A DNA stretch of 64,000 bases from Mycolicibacterium tusciae (GTDB lineage Bacteria; Actinomycetota; Actinomycetes; Mycobacteriales; Mycobacteriaceae), in NCBI RefSeq assembly GCF_002086795.1, contig NZ_MVIM01000006.1, positions 124,001-188,000 on the forward strand. Reading direction: 5' to 3'. The notes below the pieces were generated by a model, which worked only from the letters and a program-made list of their open reading frames with translations, had not been told where the DNA came from and ran no database searches. This document shows, in pieces, positions 49,664 through 57,836 of this stretch (positions are counted from its first letter, which is position 1; each line of letters begins with the position of its first letter). The position numbers and the translations under genes were made by a program.

Positions 49664-49869
49664 TATTTTCTACAGACGTCAATTCCAGGTGAGTTGCCCA
49701 TGCTGTCAGTAAGGATCAAGAAGTCGACTTTGTCGCGAACGCAACAGTCCGGGCAGTTCCAGTCGTCCGGAACTGCATCCCATGGGGTGCCCGGGGGGAA
49801 GCCTTCACGCGGATTAGCTGTGCTTTCACAGTATCGATAGCCACATTCGGGGCATTGCGCCATCATCAC
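49663..49869 (-). CDS. Rubredoxin
   Basis: A 68-residue iron redox protein with two Cys pairs: AQCPECGYRYCES and WNCPDCCVRDKVDF, typical of rubredoxins serving alkane hydroxylases. Variations are Cys in place of the usual small residue after the second pair (CPDCC) and a C-terminal extension (LTDSMGNSPGIDVCRK). The GTG start has AAGGAG upstream. It lies divergent from alkB and shares one base with the cholesterol oxidase start. It is probably the electron donor of AlkB. Confidence 0.92.
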   Translation of the reverse strand: MMMAQCPECGYRYCESTANPREGFPPGTPWDAVPDDWNCPDCCVRDKVDFLILTDSMGNSPGIDVCRK

Positions 49870-49938
49870 GAGCGCTCTCCTTCATCCACCTGAGCCGATC
49901 GTCTCCCGATGCCACATCGCATGGATTTCCGCTACGAG

Positions 49939-49967
49939 TTGAATATATTAGCCCTCTTTTGTAGTTT
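49939..49967 (+). promoter_or_regulatory. alkB: alkB promoter
   Basis: -35 TTGAAT at 49939-49944, a 17-bp spacer and -10 TAGTTT at 49962-49967, in an AT-rich gap between rubredoxin and alkB. On the minus strand a TAATAT -10 candidate at 49945-49950 overlaps it, so divergent transcription probably shares this region. Confidence 0.6.
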
Positions 49968-49998
49968 GCGATAGCAGATCTAGCAATGAATAGGAGTC

Positions 49999-51222
49999 AT
50001 GGAGTCGACATCGAGAGCCGAGCATCGCGGGCGTACTGAGCCCGGACACGACGTCGCCACGAACAAGGGTTGGCGGGACCGCAAGCGTTACCTCTGGCTG
50101 CTAGCGCCGATCGTGCCGTCGCTTGTCGCCGAATCGTGGTTTCTGGTGCAGGTGACCAGTGTGGATCTGTTCTGGTGGTTCGGTCCGATCCTGACGTTCC
50201 TCGTCGTGCCGGTGCTCGACCATCTGGTCGGCGCCGATGCCGAGAACCCGCCCGACAGCGCGTTGGCCTGGCTGGAGAACGACCGCTTCTATCGCTGGGT
50301 CACCATGCTCTTCCTTCCCGGGCAATATCTTTCGCTGCTCTTCGCATGCTGGATATGGGCCGGCGGCGGCTGGGTCCACATGTCATGGGTCGGCAAGCTC
50401 GGACTGATGTTCACGGTAGGCATCGTCGGCGGGATCGCGATCAGCACCGCGCACGAACTCGGCCACCGGCGGGCAGGACTGGAGCGCAGGCTGAGCAAAC
50501 TCGCACTCGCTCAGTCTGGCTACGGGCATTTCTTCGTCGAGCACAACCGCGGTCACCACGCCAGGGTCGCCACGCCCGAGGATCCCGCAAGTTCACGGCT
50601 CGGCGAATCGCTGTACGCGTTCATCGGCCGGTCGCTGACCGGCGGTGTGCGATCCGCATGGCGACTCGAGCGAGCACGATTCGCGCGGATCGGGACGACT
50701 CACTGGAGTCTGCGCAACGACGTTCTCAACGCCTGGCTGCTCACGCTGGTGTTGTTCGTGATTCTGGTCGTCTGGTTCGGAGTCGTTGTGCTGCCATGGC
50801 TTATCGGCCAGGCGATCGTCGGCTTCTGCATGCTCGAAGCCGTCAACTATCTCGAGCACTATGGGCTGAGGCGACAAAAGCTCGCCGACGGGCGCTACGA
50901 ACGCGTACGCGCGTGGCACAGCTGGAACAGCAACACGATCGTCGCCAACGTGTGTCTGTTCCACCTCCAGCGGCACTCCGACCATCACGCCCATCCGGTG
51001 CGCCGCTATCAGACGCTGCGCCATGCCGAGGAGGCGCCGCAGCTTCCGTCGGGCTACGCCACGATGATGCTGATCGCGCTGATCCCGCCGTTATGGCGCC
51101 GCATCATGGACTGGCGCGTCATTCAGCACTACGGCGGCCAGCTACACCTGGCGGCGTTGAGTCCGCGCTACGCAAAACAAGGCAGACGCGCGGCCTACCG
51201 CGACGCGAGCCCGCCGCTGTGA
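49999..51222 (+). CDS. alkB: Alkane 1-monooxygenase AlkB
   Basis: Membrane non-heme di-iron enzyme that hydroxylates n-alkanes at the terminal carbon with electrons from rubredoxin. The 407-residue protein has six membrane helices and all histidine boxes: TAHELGHRR, FVEHNRGHHARVATPEDPA, EAVNYLEHYGLRR and LFHLQRHSDHHAHPVRRYQT. The ribosome site GGAG is only two bases before the ATG. Absent from this place in M. tuberculosis. The end is convergent with the FMN reductase gene, two bases apart. Confidence 0.97.
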   Translation: MESTSRAEHRGRTEPGHDVATNKGWRDRKRYLWLLAPIVPSLVAESWFLVQVTSVDLFWWFGPILTFLVVPVLDHLVGADAENPPDSALAWLENDRFYRWVTMLFLPGQYLSLLFACWIWAGGGWVHMSWVGKLGLMFTVGIVGGIAISTAHELGHRRAGLERRLSKLALAQSGYGHFFVEHNRGHHARVATPEDPASSRLGESLYAFIGRSLTGGVRSAWRLERARFARIGTTHWSLRNDVLNAWLLTLVLFVILVVWFGVVVLPWLIGQAIVGFCMLEAVNYLEHYGLRRQKLADGRYERVRAWHSWNSNTIVANVCLFHLQRHSDHHAHPVRRYQTLRHAEEAPQLPSGYATMMLIALIPPLWRRIMDWRVIQHYGGQLHLAALSPRYAKQGRRAAYRDASPPL

Positions 51223-51224
51223 TG

Positions 51225-51767
51225 TCAGCCGACTTCGGCGGCCAGCTTGCCCACGATGTCGCGCAATTGTTCGGCAACCTCGGAGTTCTCCCGGGGATGC
51301 TTGCCGTCGAATGCCGTCGATCGCACTGACAGAGTCAGGTCCTCGATGACGCGCGGTCCGGCAATGCCGAACGACTTGCGCGTTTCGTCGTGGGCCCACA
51401 CCCCGCCGTATTGGCCGAGCGCGGCGCCCACGACCGCCAGCGGCTTACCTTTGAGCGCGCCGTTACCGAACGGCCGCGACAACCAGTCGATCGCGTTCTT
51501 CAGCACGCCCGGAATGCTGCCGTTGTATTCGGGTGTGACGACCAGAGCGGCGTCAGCGTCGGCGGCGGCCTGCCGTAACGCGACTACCGGTTCGGCGACA
51601 TCGGCGTTGTCGATGTCCTCGTTGTAGAACGGCAACTCCCCCAGCCGGTCAAAAGTCTCCAGCCGCACACCGGCTGGAGCCGATTCGATGGCGAGTTCGG
51701 CGAGCTGCCGATTGACAGACGCCGCACGCAGGCTACCTACCAGTACGAGCACCTTGATGTCCGACAT
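51225..51767 (-). CDS. NADPH-dependent FMN reductase
   Basis: Flavodoxin-like quinone or FMN reductase, homologue of Rv3054c; 180 residues. Features: VLVLVGSLRAASVNRQLAEL (phosphate loop), LVVTPEYNGSIPGVLKNAID and VVGAALGQYGGV. The start is ATG 51765-51767; a TTG two codons earlier is less likely. Divergent from the TetR gene with an operator-like palindrome between them, so probably its target. Confidence 0.93.
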   Translation of the reverse strand: MSDIKVLVLVGSLRAASVNRQLAELAIESAPAGVRLETFDRLGELPFYNEDIDNADVAEPVVALRQAAADADAALVVTPEYNGSIPGVLKNAIDWLSRPFGNGALKGKPLAVVGAALGQYGGVWAHDETRKSFGIAGPRVIEDLTLSVRSTAFDGKHPRENSEVAEQLRDIVGKLAAEVG

Positions 51768-51813
51768 GTTCAAAACCCTTTCGATCGCGGTATGGATCCT
51801 CGCATCGTGAAAC

Positions 51814-51850
51814 CGGACCTTGGTCCGAATTCATCCCTCTGAATTAAGGT
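51814..51850 (+). promoter_or_regulatory. TetR operator and leaderless promoter
   Basis: Perfect palindrome CGGACC-TT-GGTCCG at 51814-51827 between the FMN reductase and TetR genes. Downstream, -10 TAAGGT (51845-51850) ends six bases before the TetR ATG, which implies a leaderless transcript. The palindrome sits at the -35 position of that promoter, which suits autorepression. Confidence 0.58.
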
Positions 51851-51856
51851 GGTGAC

Positions 51857-52453
51857 ATGCCCCCGCACGCGCTGCCGATCTCCGACGAGGCGCCGCAAGA
51901 GCGGGGCGACGCCGCTCGTAATCGCACGTTACTGCTGGAAGCCGCGCGCCGGCTCATCGCCGAACGCGGCACCGAGGCGGTCACCACCGACGACATCGCC
52001 ACCGCCGCAGGTGTGGGCAAGGGCACACTGTTCCGCCGCTTCGGCAGCCGCGCGGGTCTGATGATCGTCCTGCTCGACGAGGACGAGAAGGTCCAGCAGC
52101 AGGCCTTTCTGTTCGGGCCGCCTCCGCTTGGCCCCGGTGCGCCGCCGCTGGAACGGCTGATCGCGTTCGGCCGCGCCAGGCTGAAGTTCGTCAGAGCCCA
52201 TCAGGCGCTGCTGTCGGACGCCAACAGGGACCCGCAGATGCGCTTCAGCGCCCCGGCCACGCTCCATCAACGGCACATCACGGTGCTGCTTGAAGAGGCG
52301 GACACCACCGGGGACCTTGACTCTCAGGCCACTGCCCTGCTCGCGCTGCTGGACGCCGACTACGTGCACCACCAGCTCACCGAGGGTGGTCAGACACTGA
52401 GGCGTCTTGGTGACGCGTGGGAGACCTTGGCGCGCAAGGTCTGCGGCACCTGA
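51857..52453 (+). CDS. TetR-family regulator
   Basis: Homologue of Rv3055, 198 residues. The helix-turn-helix reads LLEAARRLIAERGTEAVTTD then DIATAAGVGKGTLFRRFGSR. The C-terminal domain has LIAFGRARLKFVRAHQALLS. A leaderless start is predicted from the -10 TAAGGT six bases upstream. It is divergent from the FMN reductase gene, and dinP follows five bases after its stop, so repressor and polymerase share a message. Confidence 0.91.
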   Translation: MPPHALPISDEAPQERGDAARNRTLLLEAARRLIAERGTEAVTTDDIATAAGVGKGTLFRRFGSRAGLMIVLLDEDEKVQQQAFLFGPPPLGPGAPPLERLIAFGRARLKFVRAHQALLSDANRDPQMRFSAPATLHQRHITVLLEEADTTGDLDSQATALLALLDADYVHHQLTEGGQTLRRLGDAWETLARKVCGT

Positions 52454-52458
52454 CCCCG

Positions 52459-53505
52459 ATGAGTCCCCGCTGGGTTCTGCACGTCGACCTCGATCAGTTC
52501 CAGGCCGCGGTCGAGGTCCGACGGAACCCTGAGCTCGCCGGACTGCCGGTCATCGTCGGCGGCAACGGTGATCCGAACGAGCCCAGGAAGGTCGTCACCT
52601 GCGCGTCGTATCCGGCGCGGGCGTTTGGCGTGCACGCCGGGATGCCGCTTCGCACCGCGGCGCGCAAGTGCCCCGACGCGACGTTCCTGCCGTTGGACAC
52701 CGACGCCTATGACGAGGCCTCCGAAGAGGTGATGGGCTTGCTGCGCGACTTCGGCCATCCTGTCGAGGTGTGGGGTTGGGACGAGGCGTACGTCGGCGCC
52801 GATGAGTCGACCGATCCGTTTCAATTCGCCGAGCAGATTCGTGAGGTCGTGGCCGCGGGCACGGGGTTGTCGTGTTCGGTCGGCATCAGCGACAACAAGC
52901 AGCGCGCCAAGGTCGCGACCGGTTTCGGCAAGCCGGCGGGGATCTTCTCGCTGACGGAGGACAACTGGATGGCGGTGATGGGCGACCGAGAGGTCGACGC
53001 GCTCTGGGGGGTCGGTCCCAAGACAGCGAAAAGGCTTGCGGGTATGGGTATCACCACAGTTGCAGACCTGGCCGTCACCGACGCGCAACTGTTGACGTCG
53101 ACCTTCGGTCCGACGACCGGGCTCTGGATTCTGTTGCTGGCCAAGGGTGGCGGTGACACCGAGGTCAGTGCGCAACCGTGGGTGCCGCGCTCGCGCAGCC
53201 ACGTGATCACTTTCCCCGAGGACCTGACCGACCCTGCTGAGATCGATTCGGCAGTGGTGAAACTCGCGATGACGACACTCGCCGAAATCATCGACCAGGG
53301 CCGGGTCGCCACCCGGGTGGCGGTGACGGTGCGCACCAAGACGTTCTTCACCCGCACCAAGATTCGCAAGCTGGCGTCGGCGGGCAACGACGAACAGACG
53401 ATTGTCGCCACCGCGCTGGATCTGCTGCACCAGTTCGAACTGGACCGCCCGATCCGCCTGCTCGGTGTGCGACTGGAACTCGCCGCGCCCGCCGGCGGGT
53501 ACTGA
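52459..53505 (+). CDS. dinP: Y-family DNA polymerase IV with Gln at steric-gate site
   Basis: Translesion DNA polymerase, homologue of Rv3056 (DinP); 348 residues from ATG 52459. The palm metal residues are in VLHVDLDQFQAAVEVR and WGWDEAYVGAD. The HhH region is ALWGVGPKTAKRLAGMGITT and the little finger follows. In E. coli Pol IV the aromatic steric gate is Phe13, after DMDCF; here that residue is Gln (DLDQFQ). M. smegmatis DinB2 has Leu there and readily inserts ribonucleotides, so this enzyme may too. In an operon with TetR. Confidence 0.92.
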   Translation: MSPRWVLHVDLDQFQAAVEVRRNPELAGLPVIVGGNGDPNEPRKVVTCASYPARAFGVHAGMPLRTAARKCPDATFLPLDTDAYDEASEEVMGLLRDFGHPVEVWGWDEAYVGADESTDPFQFAEQIREVVAAGTGLSCSVGISDNKQRAKVATGFGKPAGIFSLTEDNWMAVMGDREVDALWGVGPKTAKRLAGMGITTVADLAVTDAQLLTSTFGPTTGLWILLLAKGGGDTEVSAQPWVPRSRSHVITFPEDLTDPAEIDSAVVKLAMTTLAEIIDQGRVATRVAVTVRTKTFFTRTKIRKLASAGNDEQTIVATALDLLHQFELDRPIRLLGVRLELAAPAGGY

Positions 53506-53535
53506 CCCGTCACACCCCGGCAATACGCTGCCCCC

Positions 53536-54717
53536 ATGCTGAATACGATCGCGATCCGCGGGTACCGGTCGTTGCGTGATGTGGTGCTGCCGCTGGCCGG
53601 GCTGACGGTCATCACCGGCGCCAACGGTACGGGCAAATCGTCGTTGTATCGGTCGCTTCGGCTGCTCGCGGACTGTGGCCGCGGCGAGGTGATCGGCTCA
53701 TTGGCGGCCGAGGGTGGCCTGGAGTCGGTGCTGTGGGCGGGTCCGGAACAACTCGGCGGCGCCAAGCGCACCGGACGGGTCGAGGGCACGGCGCGAACCC
53801 GACCCGTCTCGCTCGAGCTGGGATTCGCGTCCGACGACTTCGGCTATCTGGTGGACCTCGGGCTGCCGCAGATGGCGGGTCATCGCTCGTTGTTCGCCCG
53901 CGACCCCGAGATCAAGCGCGAGGCAGTGTTCGTCGGACCCGTGATGCGGCCCGGTTCGACGCTGGTGCGCCGCACCCGCGAATACGCCGAGGCGAGTTCG
54001 GAATCGGGCCGCGGCTTCGACAAGCTCACCCAAGCGCTTCCGGCATACCGCAGCGTCCTCGCCGAGTACGCCCATCCCGGCGCACATCCGGAGCTCGCCG
54101 CGGTACGCGACCGGCTGCGCAATTGGCGGTTCTACGACGGCTTCCGGGTGGACGCGACGGCGCCGTCGCGGCTACGGCAGGTGGGTACCCGGACACCGGT
54201 GCTCGCCGATGACGGCAGCGATCTGGCGGCTGCTATCCAGACGATCATCGAAGGGGGCTTCGACGATCTGCATCGCGCCGTCGCCGAAGCGTTCGACGGC
54301 GCCACCGTGTCGGTCGCCGTGCACGACGGGCTGTTTGACCTTCAACTGCAGCAGCAGGGCATGCTGCGTCCACTGCGCGCCGCTGAATTATCCGACGGCA
54401 CACTGCGTTTCCTGCTGTGGGCCGCCGCGCTGCTGAGCCCCCAACCACCCTCACTCATGGTCCTCAACGAACCGGAGACGTCGCTGCACCCCGACCTGGT
54501 CGGCCCGCTCGCGTCAATGATCCGCGCAGCGGCGGACGCCACGCAGGTCATCGTCGTCACGCATTCGACGGCGCTACTGGACCACCTGGGCGCAGTCGGG
54601 AATGCCGACTCCGGCGGCGACGCGATCCAGCTCGAGTTGCGCAAGGATCTCGGCGAGACATGTGTCGACGGCCTGACCATGCTCACGGCCCCGAGGTGGG
54701 ATTGGGGTAAGCGCTAG
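53536..54717 (+). CDS. AAA ATPase (RecF/SMC-like, AAA_21 type)
   Basis: A 393-residue ATPase of the RecF/OLD/SMC group: Walker A LTVITGANGTGKSSLYRSL, signature AAELSDGTLRFLLWAAAL, Walker B SLMVLNEPETSLHPDL and the switch His in VIVVTHSTALLDHLG. Between them is a middle insertion with little coiled coil. No TOPRIM nuclease domain or partner nuclease is seen, so it is a lone ATPase. It begins 30 bp after dinP on the same strand. Its role (DNA repair, conflict system) is unknown. Confidence 0.85.
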   Translation: MLNTIAIRGYRSLRDVVLPLAGLTVITGANGTGKSSLYRSLRLLADCGRGEVIGSLAAEGGLESVLWAGPEQLGGAKRTGRVEGTARTRPVSLELGFASDDFGYLVDLGLPQMAGHRSLFARDPEIKREAVFVGPVMRPGSTLVRRTREYAEASSESGRGFDKLTQALPAYRSVLAEYAHPGAHPELAAVRDRLRNWRFYDGFRVDATAPSRLRQVGTRTPVLADDGSDLAAAIQTIIEGGFDDLHRAVAEAFDGATVSVAVHDGLFDLQLQQQGMLRPLRAAELSDGTLRFLLWAAALLSPQPPSLMVLNEPETSLHPDLVGPLASMIRAAADATQVIVVTHSTALLDHLGAVGNADSGGDAIQLELRKDLGETCVDGLTMLTAPRWDWGKR

Positions 54718-55586
54718 CGGGATTTGGCCGGCCGCAGCGCACGGGTGAAGAGCACGTTCACCTGACGCATGGCGACGCTGTACGGCCACCACATGGTTCG
54801 CTTGAACATGTAGAGCGCCCGGATGTCCGGAGACGTGTAGACGAGGAACCGGTTGCGCCGAACGCCGCGCAGGATGCGGTCCGCGACATGTTCCGGTGAC
54901 ACCGCGTGGCCACTGAAGCGGTCGGTCCAGCGTTGGACGCTGGGATCCTCGCGGTCCACGCCCGCGATGTGAATCGTCTGCACCAGCGGCGTTTTCACCG
55001 CGCCCGGTACCACGACAGATACGCCGATGCGGTGCCGCGCCAGGTCGAATCGCAGCACCTCGGAGAGGCCACGCAGGCCGTACTTGCTCGCGCTGTAGGC
55101 GGCGTGCCACGGCAACGCGACCAGACCAGCGGCCGACGACACGTTCACCAGATGGCCACCCCGGCCCGCGGCGACCATCGGCGGGACAAACGACTCGATG
55201 ATGTGGATCGGACCCATCAGGTTGATGTCGATCATCGACTTCCAGTGCTGGTGTGAAAGCGTGGAGACGGTGCCCCACGCCGACACACCCGCGATGTTCA
55301 TCACCACATCCATCGCCAGGTGCTCGGCGTGGACGTCGGCGGCGAATTTGTCGACGGCGTCGTAGTCGGAGATATCGAAAGCACGGTAGGCGCCGACCAC
55401 GCCACCTAGGGCACGGGCGTCGGCCACGGTCTGCTCCAGACCTTCGGCGTCGCGGTCGGTGAGATAAAGGTGGGCCCCTTCGGCGGCCAGCTTCAGCGCG
55501 GTCGCGCGGCCGATGCCGCTGGCGGCTCCGGTGAGCAGACAACGCTTACCGGCGAAATCGCTTCCCCGAGACACGCTAGCCGCCAT
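54714..55586 (-). CDS. Short-chain dehydrogenase/reductase
   Basis: Homologue of Rv3057c, 290 residues from ATG 55584-55586. Classical SDR: CLLTGAASGIGRATALKLAA (cofactor), DVVMNIAGVSAWG (NAG), SSAAGLVALPWHAAYSASKY (Ser, Tyr, Lys catalytic set) and VVVPGAVKTPLVQT. The Asp in LTDRDAEGL favours NAD over NADP. It is convergent with the AAA ATPase gene, overlapping by four bases, and co-directed with the TetR gene 14 bp upstream of it. Confidence 0.92.
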   Translation of the reverse strand: MAASVSRGSDFAGKRCLLTGAASGIGRATALKLAAEGAHLYLTDRDAEGLEQTVADARALGGVVGAYRAFDISDYDAVDKFAADVHAEHLAMDVVMNIAGVSAWGTVSTLSHQHWKSMIDINLMGPIHIIESFVPPMVAAGRGGHLVNVSSAAGLVALPWHAAYSASKYGLRGLSEVLRFDLARHRIGVSVVVPGAVKTPLVQTIHIAGVDREDPSVQRWTDRFSGHAVSPEHVADRILRGVRRNRFLVYTSPDIRALYMFKRTMWWPYSVAMRQVNVLFTRALRPAKSR

Positions 55587-55600
55587 GCCGCTGACCCTAC

Positions 55601-56230
55601 CTAGGCTGAGTGACCGCTGCCCCAGAAGGCGGACAGCCATAGCCGCTCGACGATATCTACGGCGCGCGCGGGTTCCTCATTCCGACCGACGAAGGCACTG
55701 TCATGCATCAGCGTGAAGGAGGTCACCGCCGCCAGCGTCCGAACCAGGGCGGGCAGGTCGGCAGAGATCGGGCGCGCGTCGGGGTCGTTCTCGAGCAGAG
55801 TGATCAGTTTGGCGATGACGCCGTCGTAAAAGTCGTCCATGATCTCGCGGATCTCCGCGTCGGTGTTGCGCGCCGCCGCGCATGCCGTCATCACCGGATC
55901 CTCGTTGGCGTACACGGCAGCCGCGCTACCGACCATCCGCTTCGCGAAGGCCGCAGGCGCCTCGCCGGGCTCACGCGGCGCGAAATGATGCGTGAGGTCG
56001 TCGAGCAGATCGCCAGCGTCCTTCATGATGGTCGCGAGCACCGCGTACTTCGAGTCGAAGTAGAAGTAGAAACCTGATCGGGCGACGCCGGCGCGTTCAC
56101 TGATGGTGCTGACGGACAGATCTGCGAACGAGCGCTCGTGGAGCAGATCGCGCACCGCGGTGACGATGGCGTCACGTTGCCGGTCACCCCTGCTGCGGCG
56201 TACTTCGGGGCCGACGGACTCAGCGGTCAT
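55601..56230 (-). CDS. TetR-family regulator of cyp136 locus
   Basis: Homologue of Rv3058c, 209 residues from ATG 56228-56230. The helix-turn-helix is DLSVSTISERAGVARSGFYF with YFDSKYAVLATI. The C-terminal domain contains ACAAARNTDAEIREIMDDFY. It shares the 119-bp divergent region with cyp136, where a strong palindrome overlaps a -35 box, so it likely represses itself and cyp136, and also serves the SDR downstream. Confidence 0.92.
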   Translation of the reverse strand: MTAESVGPEVRRSRGDRQRDAIVTAVRDLLHERSFADLSVSTISERAGVARSGFYFYFDSKYAVLATIMKDAGDLLDDLTHHFAPREPGEAPAAFAKRMVGSAAAVYANEDPVMTACAAARNTDAEIREIMDDFYDGVIAKLITLLENDPDARPISADLPALVRTLAAVTSFTLMHDSAFVGRNEEPARAVDIVERLWLSAFWGSGHSA

Positions 56231-56267
56231 GGCAGTAGACCTTCGCATCGCGCCACGCCAGATCCAA

Positions 56268-56285
56268 ACTTGACATGCGTCAAGT
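56268..56285. promoter_or_regulatory. TetR operator overlapping cyp136 promoter
   Basis: ACTTGAC-N4-GTCAAGT, a perfect 7-bp inverted repeat with four-base spacer. On the plus strand it contains a perfect -35 TTGACA (56270-56275), and CAGGAT follows after 18 bp as a -10 candidate. Good fit for a TetR operator controlling both divergent genes. Confidence 0.65.
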
Positions 56286-56349
56286 CTGCCATTCAGGATA
56301 AGGATAGGAGTGACAACGGCCACAGTCATCTTTTGCTTGAGGAGCCCAG

Positions 56350-57834
56350 ATGCCGACGACCATCAGCACGAAGGACTACCTGCTGGATAAGGCGAAGCGG
56401 CGGTTGACCCCGTCGATCACCAATTTCCCGGGTATGAGTGTGGTCGAGAAGCAGCTGCTCAAGACCGACTTTCCACAGAAGACGATGACGAACCCGCCCC
56501 CGGGCAGCGACCTCAAGGGAGTCGCCGGCGACGCCGGCCTGCCGATCGTCGGCCACATGATCGAGATGTTCCGCGGCGGACCCGACTACCTGCTGCACAT
56601 CTACCGCAAGTACGGCCCTCTCTACTACGCCGACTCGCCCGTCCTGCCCGCCGTCACGGCGCTGGGCCCCGATGCCGCGCAGGCCATCTACTCCAACCGA
56701 AACAAGGACTTCAACCAGCAGGGCTGGGTCCCGGTGATCGGCCCCTTCTTCCACCGCGGCCTGATGCTTCTCGACTTCGAGGAGCACATGTTCCACCGGC
56801 GGATCATGCAGGAGGCGTTCGTCCGGAGCCGGTTGGTCGGCTATCAGGAGCAGGTCGACAAGGTGGTCTCGCAGGTCATCGCGAACGACTGGGTGACCGA
56901 CGACCCGCGATTCCTGATGTATCCGGCGATGAAGGAGCTCACGCTCGACATCGCCTCGATGGTGTTCATGGGTCACGAGCCAGGCACCGACCACGAACTC
57001 GTCACCAAGGTCAACAACGCGTTCACCACCACCACGCGCGCGGGCAACGCGATCATCCGCAAGCCGGTGCCGCCCTTCACGTGGTGGCGCGGGATGCAGG
57101 CCCGCAAGCTCCTGGAGGAGTATTTCCAGGAACGCGTGCGGGAACGGCGCGGAAAGGACGGATCGGATCTGCTGACGGTGCTGTGTCAGACCGAGGACGA
57201 GGACGGCAACAAGTTCTCCGACGACGACATTGTCAACCACATGATCTTCTTGATGATGGCCGCGCACGACACGTCGACGTCGACGGCCACCACGATGATC
57301 TACCATTTGGCGAAACACCCTGAGTGGCAAGACCGTTGCCGCGACGAGTCCGACCGTCTCGGCGACGGACCGCTCGACATCGACTCGCTGGAGAAGCTGG
57401 AATCCCTCGATCTGGTGATGAACGAGTCCATCCGTCTGGTCACCCCGGTGCAGTGGGCGATGCGTCAAACAGTGCGCGACACCGAACTGTTGGGCTACTA
57501 CCTGCCCAAGGGCACGAACGTCATCGCCTACCCCGGGATGAACCATCGACTCGAGGAGTTCTACCCCGAGCCGATGAAGTTCGACCCGTTGCGCTTCACC
57601 GAACCGCGAAACGAGCACAAGTCGCATCGGTACGCCTTCAGCCCCTTCGGCGGCGGCGCGCACAAGTGCATCGGCATGACATTCGGCCAGTTCGAGGTGA
57701 AGACAATCCTGCACCGGCTGCTGCGCAAGTACCGGCTGGAGCTCCCGCACAAGGGCTACACGACCGAATGGGATTACGGCGGCATGCCGGTGCCCAAGGA
57801 CGGTATGCACATCGTGCTGCGTCCGCTGCACTGA
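56350..57834 (+). CDS. cyp136: Cytochrome P450 CYP136
   Basis: Heme-thiolate monooxygenase, homologue of Rv3059; 494 residues. It has the I-helix MMAAHDTSTSTATTMIYHL, the EXXR motif in VMNESIRLVTPVQ, and the heme loop FSPFGGGAHKCIGMTFGQFE with the Cys ligand. Weakly CYP51-like in the late region. The ATG has GAGGAG five bases upstream. The substrate is unknown. A small membrane protein follows two bases after its stop. Confidence 0.95.
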   Translation: MPTTISTKDYLLDKAKRRLTPSITNFPGMSVVEKQLLKTDFPQKTMTNPPPGSDLKGVAGDAGLPIVGHMIEMFRGGPDYLLHIYRKYGPLYYADSPVLPAVTALGPDAAQAIYSNRNKDFNQQGWVPVIGPFFHRGLMLLDFEEHMFHRRIMQEAFVRSRLVGYQEQVDKVVSQVIANDWVTDDPRFLMYPAMKELTLDIASMVFMGHEPGTDHELVTKVNNAFTTTTRAGNAIIRKPVPPFTWWRGMQARKLLEEYFQERVRERRGKDGSDLLTVLCQTEDEDGNKFSDDDIVNHMIFLMMAAHDTSTSTATTMIYHLAKHPEWQDRCRDESDRLGDGPLDIDSLEKLESLDLVMNESIRLVTPVQWAMRQTVRDTELLGYYLPKGTNVIAYPGMNHRLEEFYPEPMKFDPLRFTEPRNEHKSHRYAFSPFGGGAHKCIGMTFGQFEVKTILHRLLRKYRLELPHKGYTTEWDYGGMPVPKDGMHIVLRPLH

Positions 57835-57836
57835 CC

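Noticed and set aside
49870..49998. KstR-type (cholesterol regulon) site between rubredoxin and alkB
   Set aside because: No clear AAC-N2-GTT palindrome of the KstR type was found; the AATATATT and GCTA/TAGC repeats are explained by the overlapping promoters.
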